A stretch of 64,000 bases of DNA from CAYRUD01 sp964427425 (GCA_964427425.1 CAYRUD010000014.1:434001-498000); one strand, 5' to 3'; shown: positions 9,896 through 19,748, counted from the first letter of the stretch. Program-made: numbers and translations. Notes: generated by a model not told the origin, from the letters alone.

Positions 9896-9967
9896 GGAAA
9901 TATTTTAACATGTCCTGTTTGAATTAATTCCTATATGAACAGATTTTCTTTCTGAAGAGTTTAAAAA

Positions 9968-11278
9968 ATGATATCGAATACCACTTCTGTTAAGCCATCG
10001 CTCTCGCGTTTATGTGATGATGAAGTGAGGCATATTATGACCTTTTTAGGTGACAAGGAAACTGTTTCAGCACTTTATATGACTTCAAAGAAGTTTCAAA
10101 ATCTTGTCATTGGGGCTCATAAAATTCGAATATATTGTTTTTCACTCCTAGCTCTTATTAAAGAGATTAATCGTAAAATTAGCCTTGTTTACATCCATGC
10201 TCCAGCTCTTGAGGGGATGCCCCTCTCAATACTGATTGATGATGTAAGTGAAACAGGAAAGAAGAGCAGAAAGTACACATATGCTGAAATGAGTCCTGAT
10301 CTAAGAATACCTATCAGCTTATTTCGTACATATGTTAGTCGCATTGAAGAGACTCCCAATAACCTTCTTAGTTATCTCTTCACCCACATTAAGGAAGATG
10401 TCATTGATGCTCTCAGCGAGATCTCGAATAAGAATATGGTTTTGACAAAGCTGCCTCCTCCGAACCTTCCTTCGATAGTCACAATTGCAGAGAGTGACGA
10501 GAAAATACCTCAAGGATTTGAGATTGATGATATCTTTTTAAGAGCAAGGAAGAGAGAGGTTGGGTTATTGTCTCTTCAGAATACTGCTGCAAAGTTTATC
10601 TCGTTTGGACCAATCAAGATTGATTCAGATGGATTTGCTCTGACAGAAACTGGAGAATTTTGCTTGATACATGAGTCTTATTTTGAGGCCAAAGAATCAT
10701 TGAGGCTTCTTTGTGTCGAGGCTTGTATTTCAAGCTCACGCTATCGTGATTGGTTTCGAGGAGCCAATTTGATATCTCCAGGATTAATTATATGTCCTGA
10801 GGTCTCCTTATGGATTCCTGTAGAAATACTAATTGGAAAGAAGGAAGGAGATACTCTTCGATTTATCTATAAAGATAAAGATATCCATCTCAGAGTTTGT
10901 CAAAAGATATTAAGTGGATTGGAAAAGTATCCTATAGAGCTTTTGCTAGGGGAGGCTATTATCAATAGCTTTGAGTCAGAGCTCTACTCAAAATATGTGA
11001 ATAAAGACATGAAACTTTCGCTTAAAGAAAGGTGGATTCAGACATATTTACAAATACAGAATGAAAAAGCTCTCGATGAGTTCCACTCAAAAGATCATGC
11101 ACAACAAAAGCTGATTTTGAATCAAATATACACCGATATTATAAGAAAAAAATCGCTCGAAGATATGGCAAAAGAAAGATCATTTCTAGAAGAAAGCGAG
11201 CTGACTTTTGATGTTGCTTTCAACTCGATCGACGAAGATTTTTGCCGAAGCTTTAAAAAAAGCTGCAACATTATTTAG
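9968..11278 (+). CDS. Tandem F-box-like/CAAX paralogue 4
   Basis: A 436-residue member and the closest relative of the next gene. Both share a long insert after the REVG motif and the segment reading EAIINSF followed by an acidic helix. The F-box-like region spans residues about 13-50 (LSRLCDDEVRHIMTFLGDKETVSALY). The middle block is HIKEDVIDALSE near residue 140, and ILIGKKEGD is near residue 288. The C-terminus reads FKKSCNII: a CAAX box preceded by a short lysine pair, which in prenylated proteins often helps membrane binding. It is part of the same-strand series with short gaps, so co-transcription with neighbours is possible, although no promoter was resolved. Confidence 0.8.
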   Translation: MISNTTSVKPSLSRLCDDEVRHIMTFLGDKETVSALYMTSKKFQNLVIGAHKIRIYCFSLLALIKEINRKISLVYIHAPALEGMPLSILIDDVSETGKKSRKYTYAEMSPDLRIPISLFRTYVSRIEETPNNLLSYLFTHIKEDVIDALSEISNKNMVLTKLPPPNLPSIVTIAESDEKIPQGFEIDDIFLRARKREVGLLSLQNTAAKFISFGPIKIDSDGFALTETGEFCLIHESYFEAKESLRLLCVEACISSSRYRDWFRGANLISPGLIICPEVSLWIPVEILIGKKEGDTLRFIYKDKDIHLRVCQKILSGLEKYPIELLLGEAIINSFESELYSKYVNKDMKLSLKERWIQTYLQIQNEKALDEFHSKDHAQQKLILNQIYTDIIRKKSLEDMAKERSFLEESELTFDVAFNSIDEDFCRSFKKSCNII

Positions 11279-11340
11279 AAGCGTTTTTTACTACAAAAAT
11301 AGTTTTGCTATTAATAATTAAATTACGGTTGACATAGCTT

Positions 11341-12594
11341 ATGTTAGTTTCAGGTATAACTGTAGATAATAAAAGCCGAGAGCTTTCTATTGATGAGCTT
11401 CAGCATATTTGCAGCTATGTAGGTGATAGAAAGACGCTCTCAGCGCTGTATAAAGCGTCAAAAAACTGTCAGAATGCCGTGCTTATAGCTCAAATCCAGC
11501 GCATACACTGCTTTGCTTTGCTACGTTTTATTACAGATTTAGACACAGCAATTTATAACCTCTCTAAGAGACATGAAGTCCAATCTCAGGTTAAGGCTCT
11601 TGTAATTAAAGATGAGCCTGAGTGGACGAAAAGATATGCGTTTGATAGTAAAACTCCTGATTATAGGATTCCCAGCATACTCCTTAACAAATATGTGAAT
11701 TGTATTGAGAAAACCCCGACAGCATACTTGTCACATGTTTTTGCTCATATCAAGGAAGATATTATCGATGCCTTGAGTGAATACCTCTATTCTAATCGCA
11801 ATATCTGCTCGATTACTCTGCCAAAATATCCCTCTATATCTGCTGAGTATGTACATACTATTCCCCATGAGTTTGAGGTTAATGATATCCTTGAGAAAGC
11901 TCTGAAAAGAGAAGTAGGGAATATATTTCTTGATGATACCCCTGCAAGATTTTTCACTTTAGATCCGATTGCATGCGATGGGAACAATTTTCCAGTAGAT
12001 GCCCAAGGGCGGTATTGTCTTGTGCATGAGGCATATCAACAGATAGTAGAACCTATGCAAGTACTTGGCGTGCAGGTGCGAATCTCGGCTACAAGAGATA
12101 TGGAGTGGTTTAGAAGAGGCGGACAGCTTGCTCTAAGGCATCATTCTTTTCCTTCCGTCTCAATGCGGCTTCCAGTCTCGCTCTTCATAGGAAAAAAGGA
12201 AGGCGACACACTCCAATTCATATATAAAGATCGAACTGTTCATCTTCGGATATGTCAATACAACGATTTAAGAGAGTTGCCTATCCCTTTAGAGTGCTTT
12301 ATAGGAGAGGCTATTATAAATTCCTTTCAGCATGACTTGTATTTACGTTTTTGGGACTATAACTCCAAGTTGCCGTGCAAAGAAGCAATGCTTCAAACTA
12401 TCGACCGAATACATGACCAAAAGGCTCTTGATACATTTAATACACCGGATGATCAGGTAAAAAAAGAGCTTTTAGATCGGTTTATTTATGAAATAACAAG
12501 AGAAAAGACTATTGATGAGAGCGTGCAGAGTCGGTCCTATATTGAATCTGAAAATGATATTGTTTCAGCTACATCTTTTTGCCATATTCTTTGA
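11341..12594 (+). CDS. Tandem F-box-like/CAAX paralogue 5
   Basis: A 417-residue paralogue most like the previous gene, suggesting a more recent local duplication. The F-box-like start is at residues about 14-50 (LSIDELQHICSYVGDRKTLSALYKAS). It keeps the HIKEDIIDALSEY block, the LFIGKKEGDTLQFIYKD strand near residue 281, and the RSYIES motif. It ends SFCHIL. This is a Cys-a-a-X ending in which the final Leu would predict geranylgeranylation, although His at the first a position is unusual for a good prenylation site. The ATG lacks an obvious Shine-Dalgarno sequence. Confidence 0.8.
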   Translation: MLVSGITVDNKSRELSIDELQHICSYVGDRKTLSALYKASKNCQNAVLIAQIQRIHCFALLRFITDLDTAIYNLSKRHEVQSQVKALVIKDEPEWTKRYAFDSKTPDYRIPSILLNKYVNCIEKTPTAYLSHVFAHIKEDIIDALSEYLYSNRNICSITLPKYPSISAEYVHTIPHEFEVNDILEKALKREVGNIFLDDTPARFFTLDPIACDGNNFPVDAQGRYCLVHEAYQQIVEPMQVLGVQVRISATRDMEWFRRGGQLALRHHSFPSVSMRLPVSLFIGKKEGDTLQFIYKDRTVHLRICQYNDLRELPIPLECFIGEAIINSFQHDLYLRFWDYNSKLPCKEAMLQTIDRIHDQKALDTFNTPDDQVKKELLDRFIYEITREKTIDESVQSRSYIESENDIVSATSFCHIL

Positions 12595-12731
12595 GGGTTG
12601 AGGCTGCCTAGGCGGTAAAGCGTAATCTTTCCCTTTCTTATATGATTGATCAGCTTTCATTTGATTTATTGGATGTTTCTTTTGTACACATGTAGGACAA
12701 TTATGTTCTTATAGCGGGCGTTTGGACAATT

Positions 12732-13841
12732 GTGGGCCTCTTAAATGTTACTTCTCACCGAGCTTGTTCTCTTCCCTGTGATGATGAGTTAAGGAATATA
12801 TTCGGATTTATAGGTGATCATAAGACTATTTCAGCACTTCAGGTGACCTCTAAACGTTTGAATGTCCTCGTCAGCCAAGTTCAGAAGGCTCGTCTTCGAT
12901 GCTTTCATCTATTAGCAGTCATTTACGAGGTAGATAATGCTGTTTGTTCGCTGCAGTACCGGAATCCGACTTCTTTATACTGTTCTGGATATCCACTTAT
13001 AGAAAGAAAAGAAAATTCTCTTCCTGATGAAAGCAAAGCAGATCGCGTCAATCGACGAATACACCCACAATTTATTCAAAGATGCCTGTTTTTATTCGAG
13101 ACTCTCCCGGATAGATTAGTTGGGCATGTGTTTACAATCTTAAAAGAAGATCTAATAGATGCTTTAAGCGAGTATCCATATGAAGTACTCAACTCAGTCA
13201 CAATCCCATCATATCCATCTCTCATAAGTGTTCCCGATGAAGGAATGGAGAAGGCTGAATTTGTGTTGGATGACATTGTAGAAAAGGCTAAGAAAAGAGA
13301 GTGCGGAGATCTTTTTATTTCTCATTCTACACCTCTCATTGTTGATCGAGAGTCTAAATACTATGAAACAGAAGACACTGGTGACCAATCGCCTTTTCAG
13401 TCGTTTAATGCGGGCGAAAGATATGGTGTTGCGGTTTCAGTTGAGATTCTAACTTCTAAGCCCACTGTTCGATACGAGGATCATCTCTCGTGTAAACCAA
13501 GGTTCTTGAAGAGTAAGATGCACAAGTATCTTCCGGTTTCAGCTTTTTATGGCAAGGAGTGGGGAGATGTACTTGAATTTACGTCAAATAGTTCAGTCTT
13601 TCGCTTGCGTATTCGTCGAGTAGAAGAAGTTTCAATGAAGGATAGGATTTTGAATATCTTGAAAAGAAGCTTTGAGGCTCACGTTCCTGAATCTTCATAT
13701 TCACCGCCATTGAAGGTCGAAAGACAGCTAGAAATAAAAAAAGAGGCGTATTCATCTTTTATAGAATCGTTAAAGGAAGAACGTTTAGAAGAAAAGATGA
13801 AGAAACGATCATATATTGAATCGATTCAACTTCTCGATTAA
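12732..13841 (+). CDS. Tandem F-box-like paralogue 6, lacking the CAAX tail
   Basis: A 369-residue paralogue, the shortest of the set, with a GTG start. The F-box-like segment is at residues about 11-50 (SLPCDDELRNIFGFIGDHKTISAL), one of two copies that keep the Leu-Pro of the classic F-box. The middle block is ILKEDLIDALSEYPYEV near residues 137-152. The LIGKKEGD strand is degenerate here (FYGKEWGD near residue 272). The protein stops after KKRSYIES (ending QLLD), at almost the same point as paralogue 2, so it has no CAAX box. The upstream gap of 137 bases is longer than most in the array and could hold its own promoter, though none was clear. Confidence 0.76.
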   Translation: MGLLNVTSHRACSLPCDDELRNIFGFIGDHKTISALQVTSKRLNVLVSQVQKARLRCFHLLAVIYEVDNAVCSLQYRNPTSLYCSGYPLIERKENSLPDESKADRVNRRIHPQFIQRCLFLFETLPDRLVGHVFTILKEDLIDALSEYPYEVLNSVTIPSYPSLISVPDEGMEKAEFVLDDIVEKAKKRECGDLFISHSTPLIVDRESKYYETEDTGDQSPFQSFNAGERYGVAVSVEILTSKPTVRYEDHLSCKPRFLKSKMHKYLPVSAFYGKEWGDVLEFTSNSSVFRLRIRRVEEVSMKDRILNILKRSFEAHVPESSYSPPLKVERQLEIKKEAYSSFIESLKEERLEEKMKKRSYIESIQLLD

Positions 13842-13976
13842 TGGACTTCTCTATCAATCAATTTCTGGTGGCTATAATTGAGTTTGCTCAAGCATTCTTT
13901 TACTATATTTCTTGTAACTATTTTTGGTAGTTACTATTAGCTTTAATTAACTTAATCACGCTAGTCTGGATCAACT

Positions 13977-15188
13977 ATGCACACATCCGCCACGCCTGCT
14001 ACCGTGGCAATTCCTCTCCCATGTGAAGATTGCTTATATAATGTCTTCGAATACATTAGTGATCGTAAAACAGTGTCATCCCTTCTTCGAACATCGCGAT
14101 CTTTCAGAGAAATGGTCATCCAAGCTCAGAAAGTTCGTATACGCTGTTTTTATCTTCTCTTCACGGTCTTTAATTTAGATAGCAATGTCCGTTCATTTTA
14201 CCAAAAAAAACAGGGTGATATTACAGTGCAGTCTCATTACTCCTTCTCAGGTAGAGATTGTAATAGGATTGAAGTCTCGTCGCTTTCTTTGACTTCTGTC
14301 ATTAAGAGAAAGTCTGATGCCATTGATGACGTTCTAGTCGATCGACGAATTTCTCATGATTTTCTCAAGAAATGTGTTTTCATATTTGAAACTCTATCAA
14401 AAGACCTATTAGGACATATATTCACTCATCTCAAACAAGACACTATAGATGCTTTGAGTGAGCATCCACAGGCACTTATTGATTCACTTGCTCCTCCATC
14501 TTATCCATTAGACTATACTATCAAAATGGATGAGCCGGATGAAGTTGCCGCTCTTTTTCGATTGGATGATATCTTGGCTCAGGCAAAGGTGAGAGAAGCT
14601 GGCGATATCTACTTATTAGAGCAAATAGCAAAAATCGTTCAGACGGTTCCGTCATGCGATGGAGGAAGAGTCCACCAAGAGGTTGCTCTCTTTAATTCTC
14701 ATGGTGTAGCAGAGGAATTAAATGTAGCAGTTGCTACCGCGATCACAAGCACCAGTATTAAGAACTGGAAAATAATGGGGATCCCTTTCAGGCTAAACAG
14801 ATCGTTGAGATCGATGGACGAATTTCTCCCTGTTTCCCTGTTTATAGGGAAAAAAGAGGGAGATACGGTATTGCTCTCATACAAGAACGCAACAGCTCGA
14901 CTGCGAATATGTAAGCATGAGAATTTCTATTTTAAGACACTCCTTATAAGCGCTCTTAGCGAAAGTCTGAATGCTCCAGCTGTCCCCGAGAATATGTACT
15001 CGCCACCATTAACTCATGAAAAGCAGCTTATAATGAAGCAAGAGGCTCTTCGCCTTTGCCAGGAAGCTTATGAAAAAAAGCCTGTTTTCGAATTAGTAAA
15101 GAATAGGTCCTTTGTTGATTCGATAAAGCTTCCACAAGAGGAAAAAGAGCTTTGTGCGAAATTCAAAAAGAGCTGCGTTATATTTTGA
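13977..15188 (+). CDS. Tandem F-box-like/CAAX paralogue 7
   Basis: A 403-residue paralogue. The F-box-like region is at residues about 12-50 (IPLPCEDCLYNVFEYISDRKTVSSLL), with the Leu-Pro pair kept. It continues with QKVRIRCFYLL, HLKQDTIDALSEHPQALIDS near residues 150-170, QAKVREAGDIYLL near 203, and LFIGKKEGD near residue 288. It ends FKKSCVIF. This is a CAAX box with both middle positions aliphatic and a final Phe, a residue accepted by both farnesyl- and geranylgeranyl-transferases. It sits between other copies on the same strand with gaps of about 115-135 bases. Confidence 0.8.
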   Translation: MHTSATPATVAIPLPCEDCLYNVFEYISDRKTVSSLLRTSRSFREMVIQAQKVRIRCFYLLFTVFNLDSNVRSFYQKKQGDITVQSHYSFSGRDCNRIEVSSLSLTSVIKRKSDAIDDVLVDRRISHDFLKKCVFIFETLSKDLLGHIFTHLKQDTIDALSEHPQALIDSLAPPSYPLDYTIKMDEPDEVAALFRLDDILAQAKVREAGDIYLLEQIAKIVQTVPSCDGGRVHQEVALFNSHGVAEELNVAVATAITSTSIKNWKIMGIPFRLNRSLRSMDEFLPVSLFIGKKEGDTVLLSYKNATARLRICKHENFYFKTLLISALSESLNAPAVPENMYSPPLTHEKQLIMKQEALRLCQEAYEKKPVFELVKNRSFVDSIKLPQEEKELCAKFKKSCVIF

Positions 15189-15303
15189 TTATTGGAGAGG
15201 GTATTATTCGTCGCTTTGTGCTAAAAATTGGGAATGAACTAAATCTCCTGAATAGAGACATAAAGCTTCTAATAATTCCTGATGGCGGGGCTTTGGGACA
15301 ATC

Positions 15304-16569
15304 ATGACACTTCAATCTGTGGATAATAAAGCAACTTTTTCTTCGCTATGCCATGATGTCGTATCTCATATTTTGGATTACATCGGTGATCGAGTAACTA
15401 TTTCCTCTCTTTTCCAAACCTCAAAAGAATTTCAAGCTACAGCTCTTAAGGTCCATCGAATTCGTATTCGCTGTTTTTACTTATTATCAGTGATTTCTGA
15501 ATTAGATGTTCAGGTCCGCTCTTTCTATAAGCAAAATCAAAATCGGCTCAGTGTTAACAGTTGGAAGAGTGCTTATTCAGCATACCCTATCCAAATTGAT
15601 CGAAACATATTGGAAACACCGTCTTATTGCCTCTCATCAATCGTAAAAAAAGACTCTGATATGGTTGAAGATAATATTGTTGATAAAAGAATCTCCTTAG
15701 AACTCTTACAGAAGTATTTATTCTGCTTCGAGGCATTTCCAAATAACTTGCTAGGACATGTGTTTTCTCACTTAAAAGAGGATCTGATTGACTCTTTAAG
15801 TGAACATCCAGACCCCGTTCTTGATTCGCTGAGTTTGAAAGGCATTCAGGCACCCCCAAGTCTCCATGAAAGTGAATCAGCCCATATACTAGATCTTTTT
15901 CGAAGAGATACCCTTATTCATCAGGCAAAGACAAGGGAAGCGGGGGATATTTATCTTTTGCCATTGAGTGCTCGCATTCTTCAAAGCGGAAGTGGTGATA
16001 TTAACAAAGACGTTGCGATGTACGATGCCTATGGTACCACAGGAGGTTATCAGATTGCAGTCCCTGTTAACATTGTGAGCTCTCGAAAGCATTCTTGGTG
16101 CGAGAACGGCGTTCCTCAGAGAATTCAGTCGGCTCTTCCTAAAATTGATGAATTTCTTCCGGTATCTCTTTTTATGGGAAAAGGAAAAGGCGATACGGTC
16201 ATGCTCTATTTCAATAGCGTTTCTGTTCGGCTTCGCATCAATCAATCAAGACTTCCGTTAAGCAGTGACTTAGACTTTGGTTCATTACTAAAGAAAAAAA
16301 TAAGTGATGGCATCAATTTTAGCTATCCAGACAATTATTATGCGCCTCCGTTATCAGTAGAGCAACAGAGGAAGCTGAAACTGGATGTCTTGGCTTGCAT
16401 TGAAGCGGAGATCAGCCGGCAAAAACCAATTCATGAATTGGTTTTAAACAAATCTTTTGTAGAGAATTTTAAGATTCCTAAGAAGTCGCAAGCTCATTCC
16501 AGGACGGACCAATCTTTGAACTCAGAGCAGCTTATATCTGGTTTCGCGTCGAAATGTACGCTTCTATGA
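15304..16569 (+). CDS. Tandem F-box-like/CAAX paralogue 8
   Basis: A 421-residue paralogue at the 3' end of the array. The F-box-like part is at residues about 12-48 (FSSLCHDVVSHILDYIGDRVTISSLFQTS). The middle block reads HLKEDLIDSLSEHPDPVLDSL near residues 157-177. QAKTREAGDIYLLP is near 205 and LFMGKGKGD near residue 289. The C-terminus FASKCTLL is a CAAX box whose final Leu predicts geranylgeranylation. The tail between RSF-like and CAAX motifs is longer and more polar than in other copies. A GGGACAAT stretch before the ATG is the likely ribosome-binding region. Confidence 0.8.
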   Translation: MTLQSVDNKATFSSLCHDVVSHILDYIGDRVTISSLFQTSKEFQATALKVHRIRIRCFYLLSVISELDVQVRSFYKQNQNRLSVNSWKSAYSAYPIQIDRNILETPSYCLSSIVKKDSDMVEDNIVDKRISLELLQKYLFCFEAFPNNLLGHVFSHLKEDLIDSLSEHPDPVLDSLSLKGIQAPPSLHESESAHILDLFRRDTLIHQAKTREAGDIYLLPLSARILQSGSGDINKDVAMYDAYGTTGGYQIAVPVNIVSSRKHSWCENGVPQRIQSALPKIDEFLPVSLFMGKGKGDTVMLYFNSVSVRLRINQSRLPLSSDLDFGSLLKKKISDGINFSYPDNYYAPPLSVEQQRKLKLDVLACIEAEISRQKPIHELVLNKSFVENFKIPKKSQAHSRTDQSLNSEQLISGFASKCTLL

Positions 16570-16775
16570 GATTAGTTCCGAAAAGCACTTCTATTTTTTA
16601 GATGTAACCTTGTTAAGAACGCTAACAACCAATGCGAAAGGCTTTTTGTCTTCGACGGCTGTTTTGTTGTTCTCTGTTTTATCACCCAAAATAGATAATC
16701 ATAAATATTATTTGATTTATTAATTAGTTAATAAGGTGTATTAGGCAATTAAAATGCCGTAGTAAGGGGTTTAAT

Positions 16776-19748
16776 ATGTCTAATACAGATAAAAATTCAA
16801 TAATGATGGAGATAGATAGTTATATTCCACAGTTAAATCAAGAGTTTGATCATGACGAATTCGCAACGGAGGACTGCGATATTGAGGTAAAACTTGCTTC
16901 TATCGATTCTCTCTGTAGTCAAGCAACGAAGAAAATTAAGAATCCATTCTTTACTCTCTCAAAAGAACATATTCGATGGATTAGTCAAGCAATCCAAACA
17001 TTGCATCAGGAAATTCAAGATGCGGAAAACTCATTCCAATCTTTAAGTCTTCTTCAGCGGCTGAAGAGAATGAATTTAGGAGAAAAGAGTTCTTTGAGCA
17101 GCTTGGCTGAAAAACATAAAGCACTTGGAGAGCTGGTCCATGCAGTCTACAAGAGGGTTATTCGCACAAATCAGGATAAAGCTAATCCAACAGAGCATGA
17201 AAACGAGATAGGGGAGCTCAAGAAGATCTATGCTGAACTGACACTCAAGGAGATTATTCGTAGCATTCAAGAGGCTAAAGACGAACAAAATAGCTATCCC
17301 GACTGTAGTGTAGCGATTTTCTATACAAAGACCGAAAAATTTCAGGTAAGGCTGGTTGATCGTCAAAAGGCACTTGAAGACCCTTCATTTTTTGAAGCGA
17401 AAAAATTGACACTTCAGAAATTGAAGCAGCTTATGGGGCTATCTACTGATGAGACTTTAGTCCATACACTAAGCTCTCTTTTGCGCAGCATGGATCTTAT
17501 GCTCTTAGGTGATCACTTAGAGCTCATAAAAAAAACGCTCGTCTCTGCACATGAGCTTTTGAATGATACAATAAGCCGGGAAAAAGAGACTTATGAGCTT
17601 GTGCGATCTTTTACCCATATTCAAGAGCTTATCAATCTTTATGAGCAATACTCGTCAAGAATCAGGTCGAACGCTGATTGGTATAACTCGAATGCACATG
17701 TGTGGCAAAAAGATTACTTGATGTTCAAGCATCTCATACATACTGCGACCCATCTACAGGAGCGAGCGAGGAGAAAACTGCCCAATATTTCTTTTTTTCC
17801 TCTCTCACAGTACCAATTTGATTCAGCGCTCGAAAGGGGGCTAAAAGATCCGATACAAAACGTGTCTATGCGCTTTCTCGAGCCAAAAGATCTGATTCTC
17901 AGCGACTATTTCGCCTCTTCAGAAAGAATAGACCAGGAATTTTATGACAATCTAGCAAAGAATGAGCCTTTAATTTACTTCGAAAGTGTTGTAAGTGAGC
18001 TTTCGGCACTCAAAAATTTAGATGAGATCTCTCTTTCGTTGCGAAAGAAGCTTATAGGGCTCAGCTTTGTCTATTACGAGAGTCTGATTTCGTTACCCTG
18101 CATCCAAGGCAAGAAAGAGAATATTGAGAAAATCTTAATTCTTTGCCCTAAACTCACGCATATAAGAGCCGATGTGAGAAATGACGAGGATCTGGCGCCA
18201 CTTAAGCAAATTTTAAGTCGAGCAATATCTCTGAAGAAGATAGAAATTTTAGGGGACAATCCTGGAATTGACCATGTTTTAGAGGCAATTCCATCTAATA
18301 ACTCTCTTGAAGAGCTTATCTGCAGCTCTCACTTCTTTTTAGGGAAATGTCTGGAAAAAGATAGCTTTCGAAATCTCAAGAAATTGTATGTGGGAGGAAG
18401 CGTAAAAATCACTGATGAGATTTTGCGAGGCATATCATCGACTCATCTAGAGGTGTTAGAGTGTAGCCTTCTCGAGATCACGGGAGAGTGTCTTTCATCA
18501 GATCATTTTGCGCATGTAAAAGAGCTTAGACTTAATAATTGTACTAAGATTACAGATCATTATTTAAAAAAAATATCATCCGTATCGTTAGAAACGTTCG
18601 AATGCCAATGTACCCACATTAAAGGATCATGCTTTTCGAAAGAAGCCTTTAAGAATCTGAAAAGTCTTGATATCCAATGTTGTATCTGGGTCACCGATGA
18701 GATGCTACAGAAGGCTTCATTCGGTGGATTGGAAGCTCTAGATTGTCAAAATACTCTTATCAACGGCAGTTCATTTTCCACAGCTGTATTCAAAAACTTA
18801 AAAGAGCTTATTGTCCGCCGCTGTAATAATATAAAAGATATCTATTTGGCTAAGCTCTCATCCCGTGTGTTAGAGAAATTTGATTGCTATGGAACTGAGA
18901 TTACGGGGACATGTTTTTCTTCTGAGGCGTTCAAAGCGCTTCGCTCGCTCAACATCTCTTTGTGTAAAAATATCACTGATCTAAGTCTCAGAGCCCTTTC
19001 ATCGACGGATCTTGAGACTCTCAATTGCTATATTACCTCGCTCGTAGGAAGTTTTCTCTCTTCAAAAGCTTTCAATAAATTGAAATTATTAGATCTACAC
19101 GCATCGCCAAATCTAACTGATGAGGGCCTTGCATCTCTTTCGTCAGAGCGATTAGAGATATTGGATGTAAGTGTTACTAATATTACAGGTAAGTGCTTAG
19201 CTCATCCTACGCTTAAAAACTTGCGTAGATTGAACTTGTGGGGCTGTCGAAACTTGAATGATGATGGATTAAGACTTCTTTCGTCGACGCAGCTAGAGGA
19301 TATCTGCTGTCGCTGCACACCGATTACCGGTAGCTGTTTATCCGCAGATGCATTCAAAACAGTGACATCTTTGAATCTCTATGGGTGTAGAGATTTAAAA
19401 GATGCGGAGCTTGCAAAACTATCCTCGAAAAAGCTGCAATATATAAATTGTACTTACGCGCAGATTACAGGAAGCTGTCTCTCAGCGGAGTCATTCAAAA
19501 CTGTTAAAACAGTTATCTTATCGTCATGTCGATACCTCATCGATACGTTCTTAGGCAATATTTCGTCTTCGGAGCTCGAAATACTCGACTGCAGTAACAC
19601 ACCTATTAGTGGGCGGTGTTTCTCTCAGCCTGTATTTAGGAATCTTCGCTCTTTGAATGTCAGTGAATGCTTTTCGCTTCTTCCAAAAGCGTTACAGATA
19701 TTTGAGAGATCCCAGACGATTGTCAAAAGAGATCCTCCTAAAATCTAA
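16776..19748 (+). CDS. Large leucine-rich-repeat protein of the F-box/LRR (AMN1) type
   Basis: A 990-residue protein with a strong ribosome-binding site (AAGGGG). Residues 1 to about 340 form a helical N-terminal region. A short segment near residues 350-375 (LKDPIQNVSMRFLEPKDL) could be a degenerate F-box. From about residue 480 to the end there are roughly nine to ten paired LRR units of about 48 residues. Each reads like NLKxLxLxxCxxITDxxLxxLSS, then LExLxCxxTxITGxCFSxxAFK. The Cys-rich consensus with ITD is that of the cysteine-containing LRRs in F-box/LRR substrate receptors. The likely role is recognition of a host protein after translocation (inference). It immediately follows the F-box-like array on the same strand. 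Confidence 0.82.
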   Translation: MSNTDKNSIMMEIDSYIPQLNQEFDHDEFATEDCDIEVKLASIDSLCSQATKKIKNPFFTLSKEHIRWISQAIQTLHQEIQDAENSFQSLSLLQRLKRMNLGEKSSLSSLAEKHKALGELVHAVYKRVIRTNQDKANPTEHENEIGELKKIYAELTLKEIIRSIQEAKDEQNSYPDCSVAIFYTKTEKFQVRLVDRQKALEDPSFFEAKKLTLQKLKQLMGLSTDETLVHTLSSLLRSMDLMLLGDHLELIKKTLVSAHELLNDTISREKETYELVRSFTHIQELINLYEQYSSRIRSNADWYNSNAHVWQKDYLMFKHLIHTATHLQERARRKLPNISFFPLSQYQFDSALERGLKDPIQNVSMRFLEPKDLILSDYFASSERIDQEFYDNLAKNEPLIYFESVVSELSALKNLDEISLSLRKKLIGLSFVYYESLISLPCIQGKKENIEKILILCPKLTHIRADVRNDEDLAPLKQILSRAISLKKIEILGDNPGIDHVLEAIPSNNSLEELICSSHFFLGKCLEKDSFRNLKKLYVGGSVKITDEILRGISSTHLEVLECSLLEITGECLSSDHFAHVKELRLNNCTKITDHYLKKISSVSLETFECQCTHIKGSCFSKEAFKNLKSLDIQCCIWVTDEMLQKASFGGLEALDCQNTLINGSSFSTAVFKNLKELIVRRCNNIKDIYLAKLSSRVLEKFDCYGTEITGTCFSSEAFKALRSLNISLCKNITDLSLRALSSTDLETLNCYITSLVGSFLSSKAFNKLKLLDLHASPNLTDEGLASLSSERLEILDVSVTNITGKCLAHPTLKNLRRLNLWGCRNLNDDGLRLLSSTQLEDICCRCTPITGSCLSADAFKTVTSLNLYGCRDLKDAELAKLSSKKLQYINCTYAQITGSCLSAESFKTVKTVILSSCRYLIDTFLGNISSSELEILDCSNTPISGRCFSQPVFRNLRSLNVSECFSLLPKALQIFERSQTIVKRDPPKI

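Noticed and set aside
15889..16245. 118-codon frame antisense inside F-box paralogue 8
   Set aside because: No start signal or motif and it lies fully inside a conserved gene.
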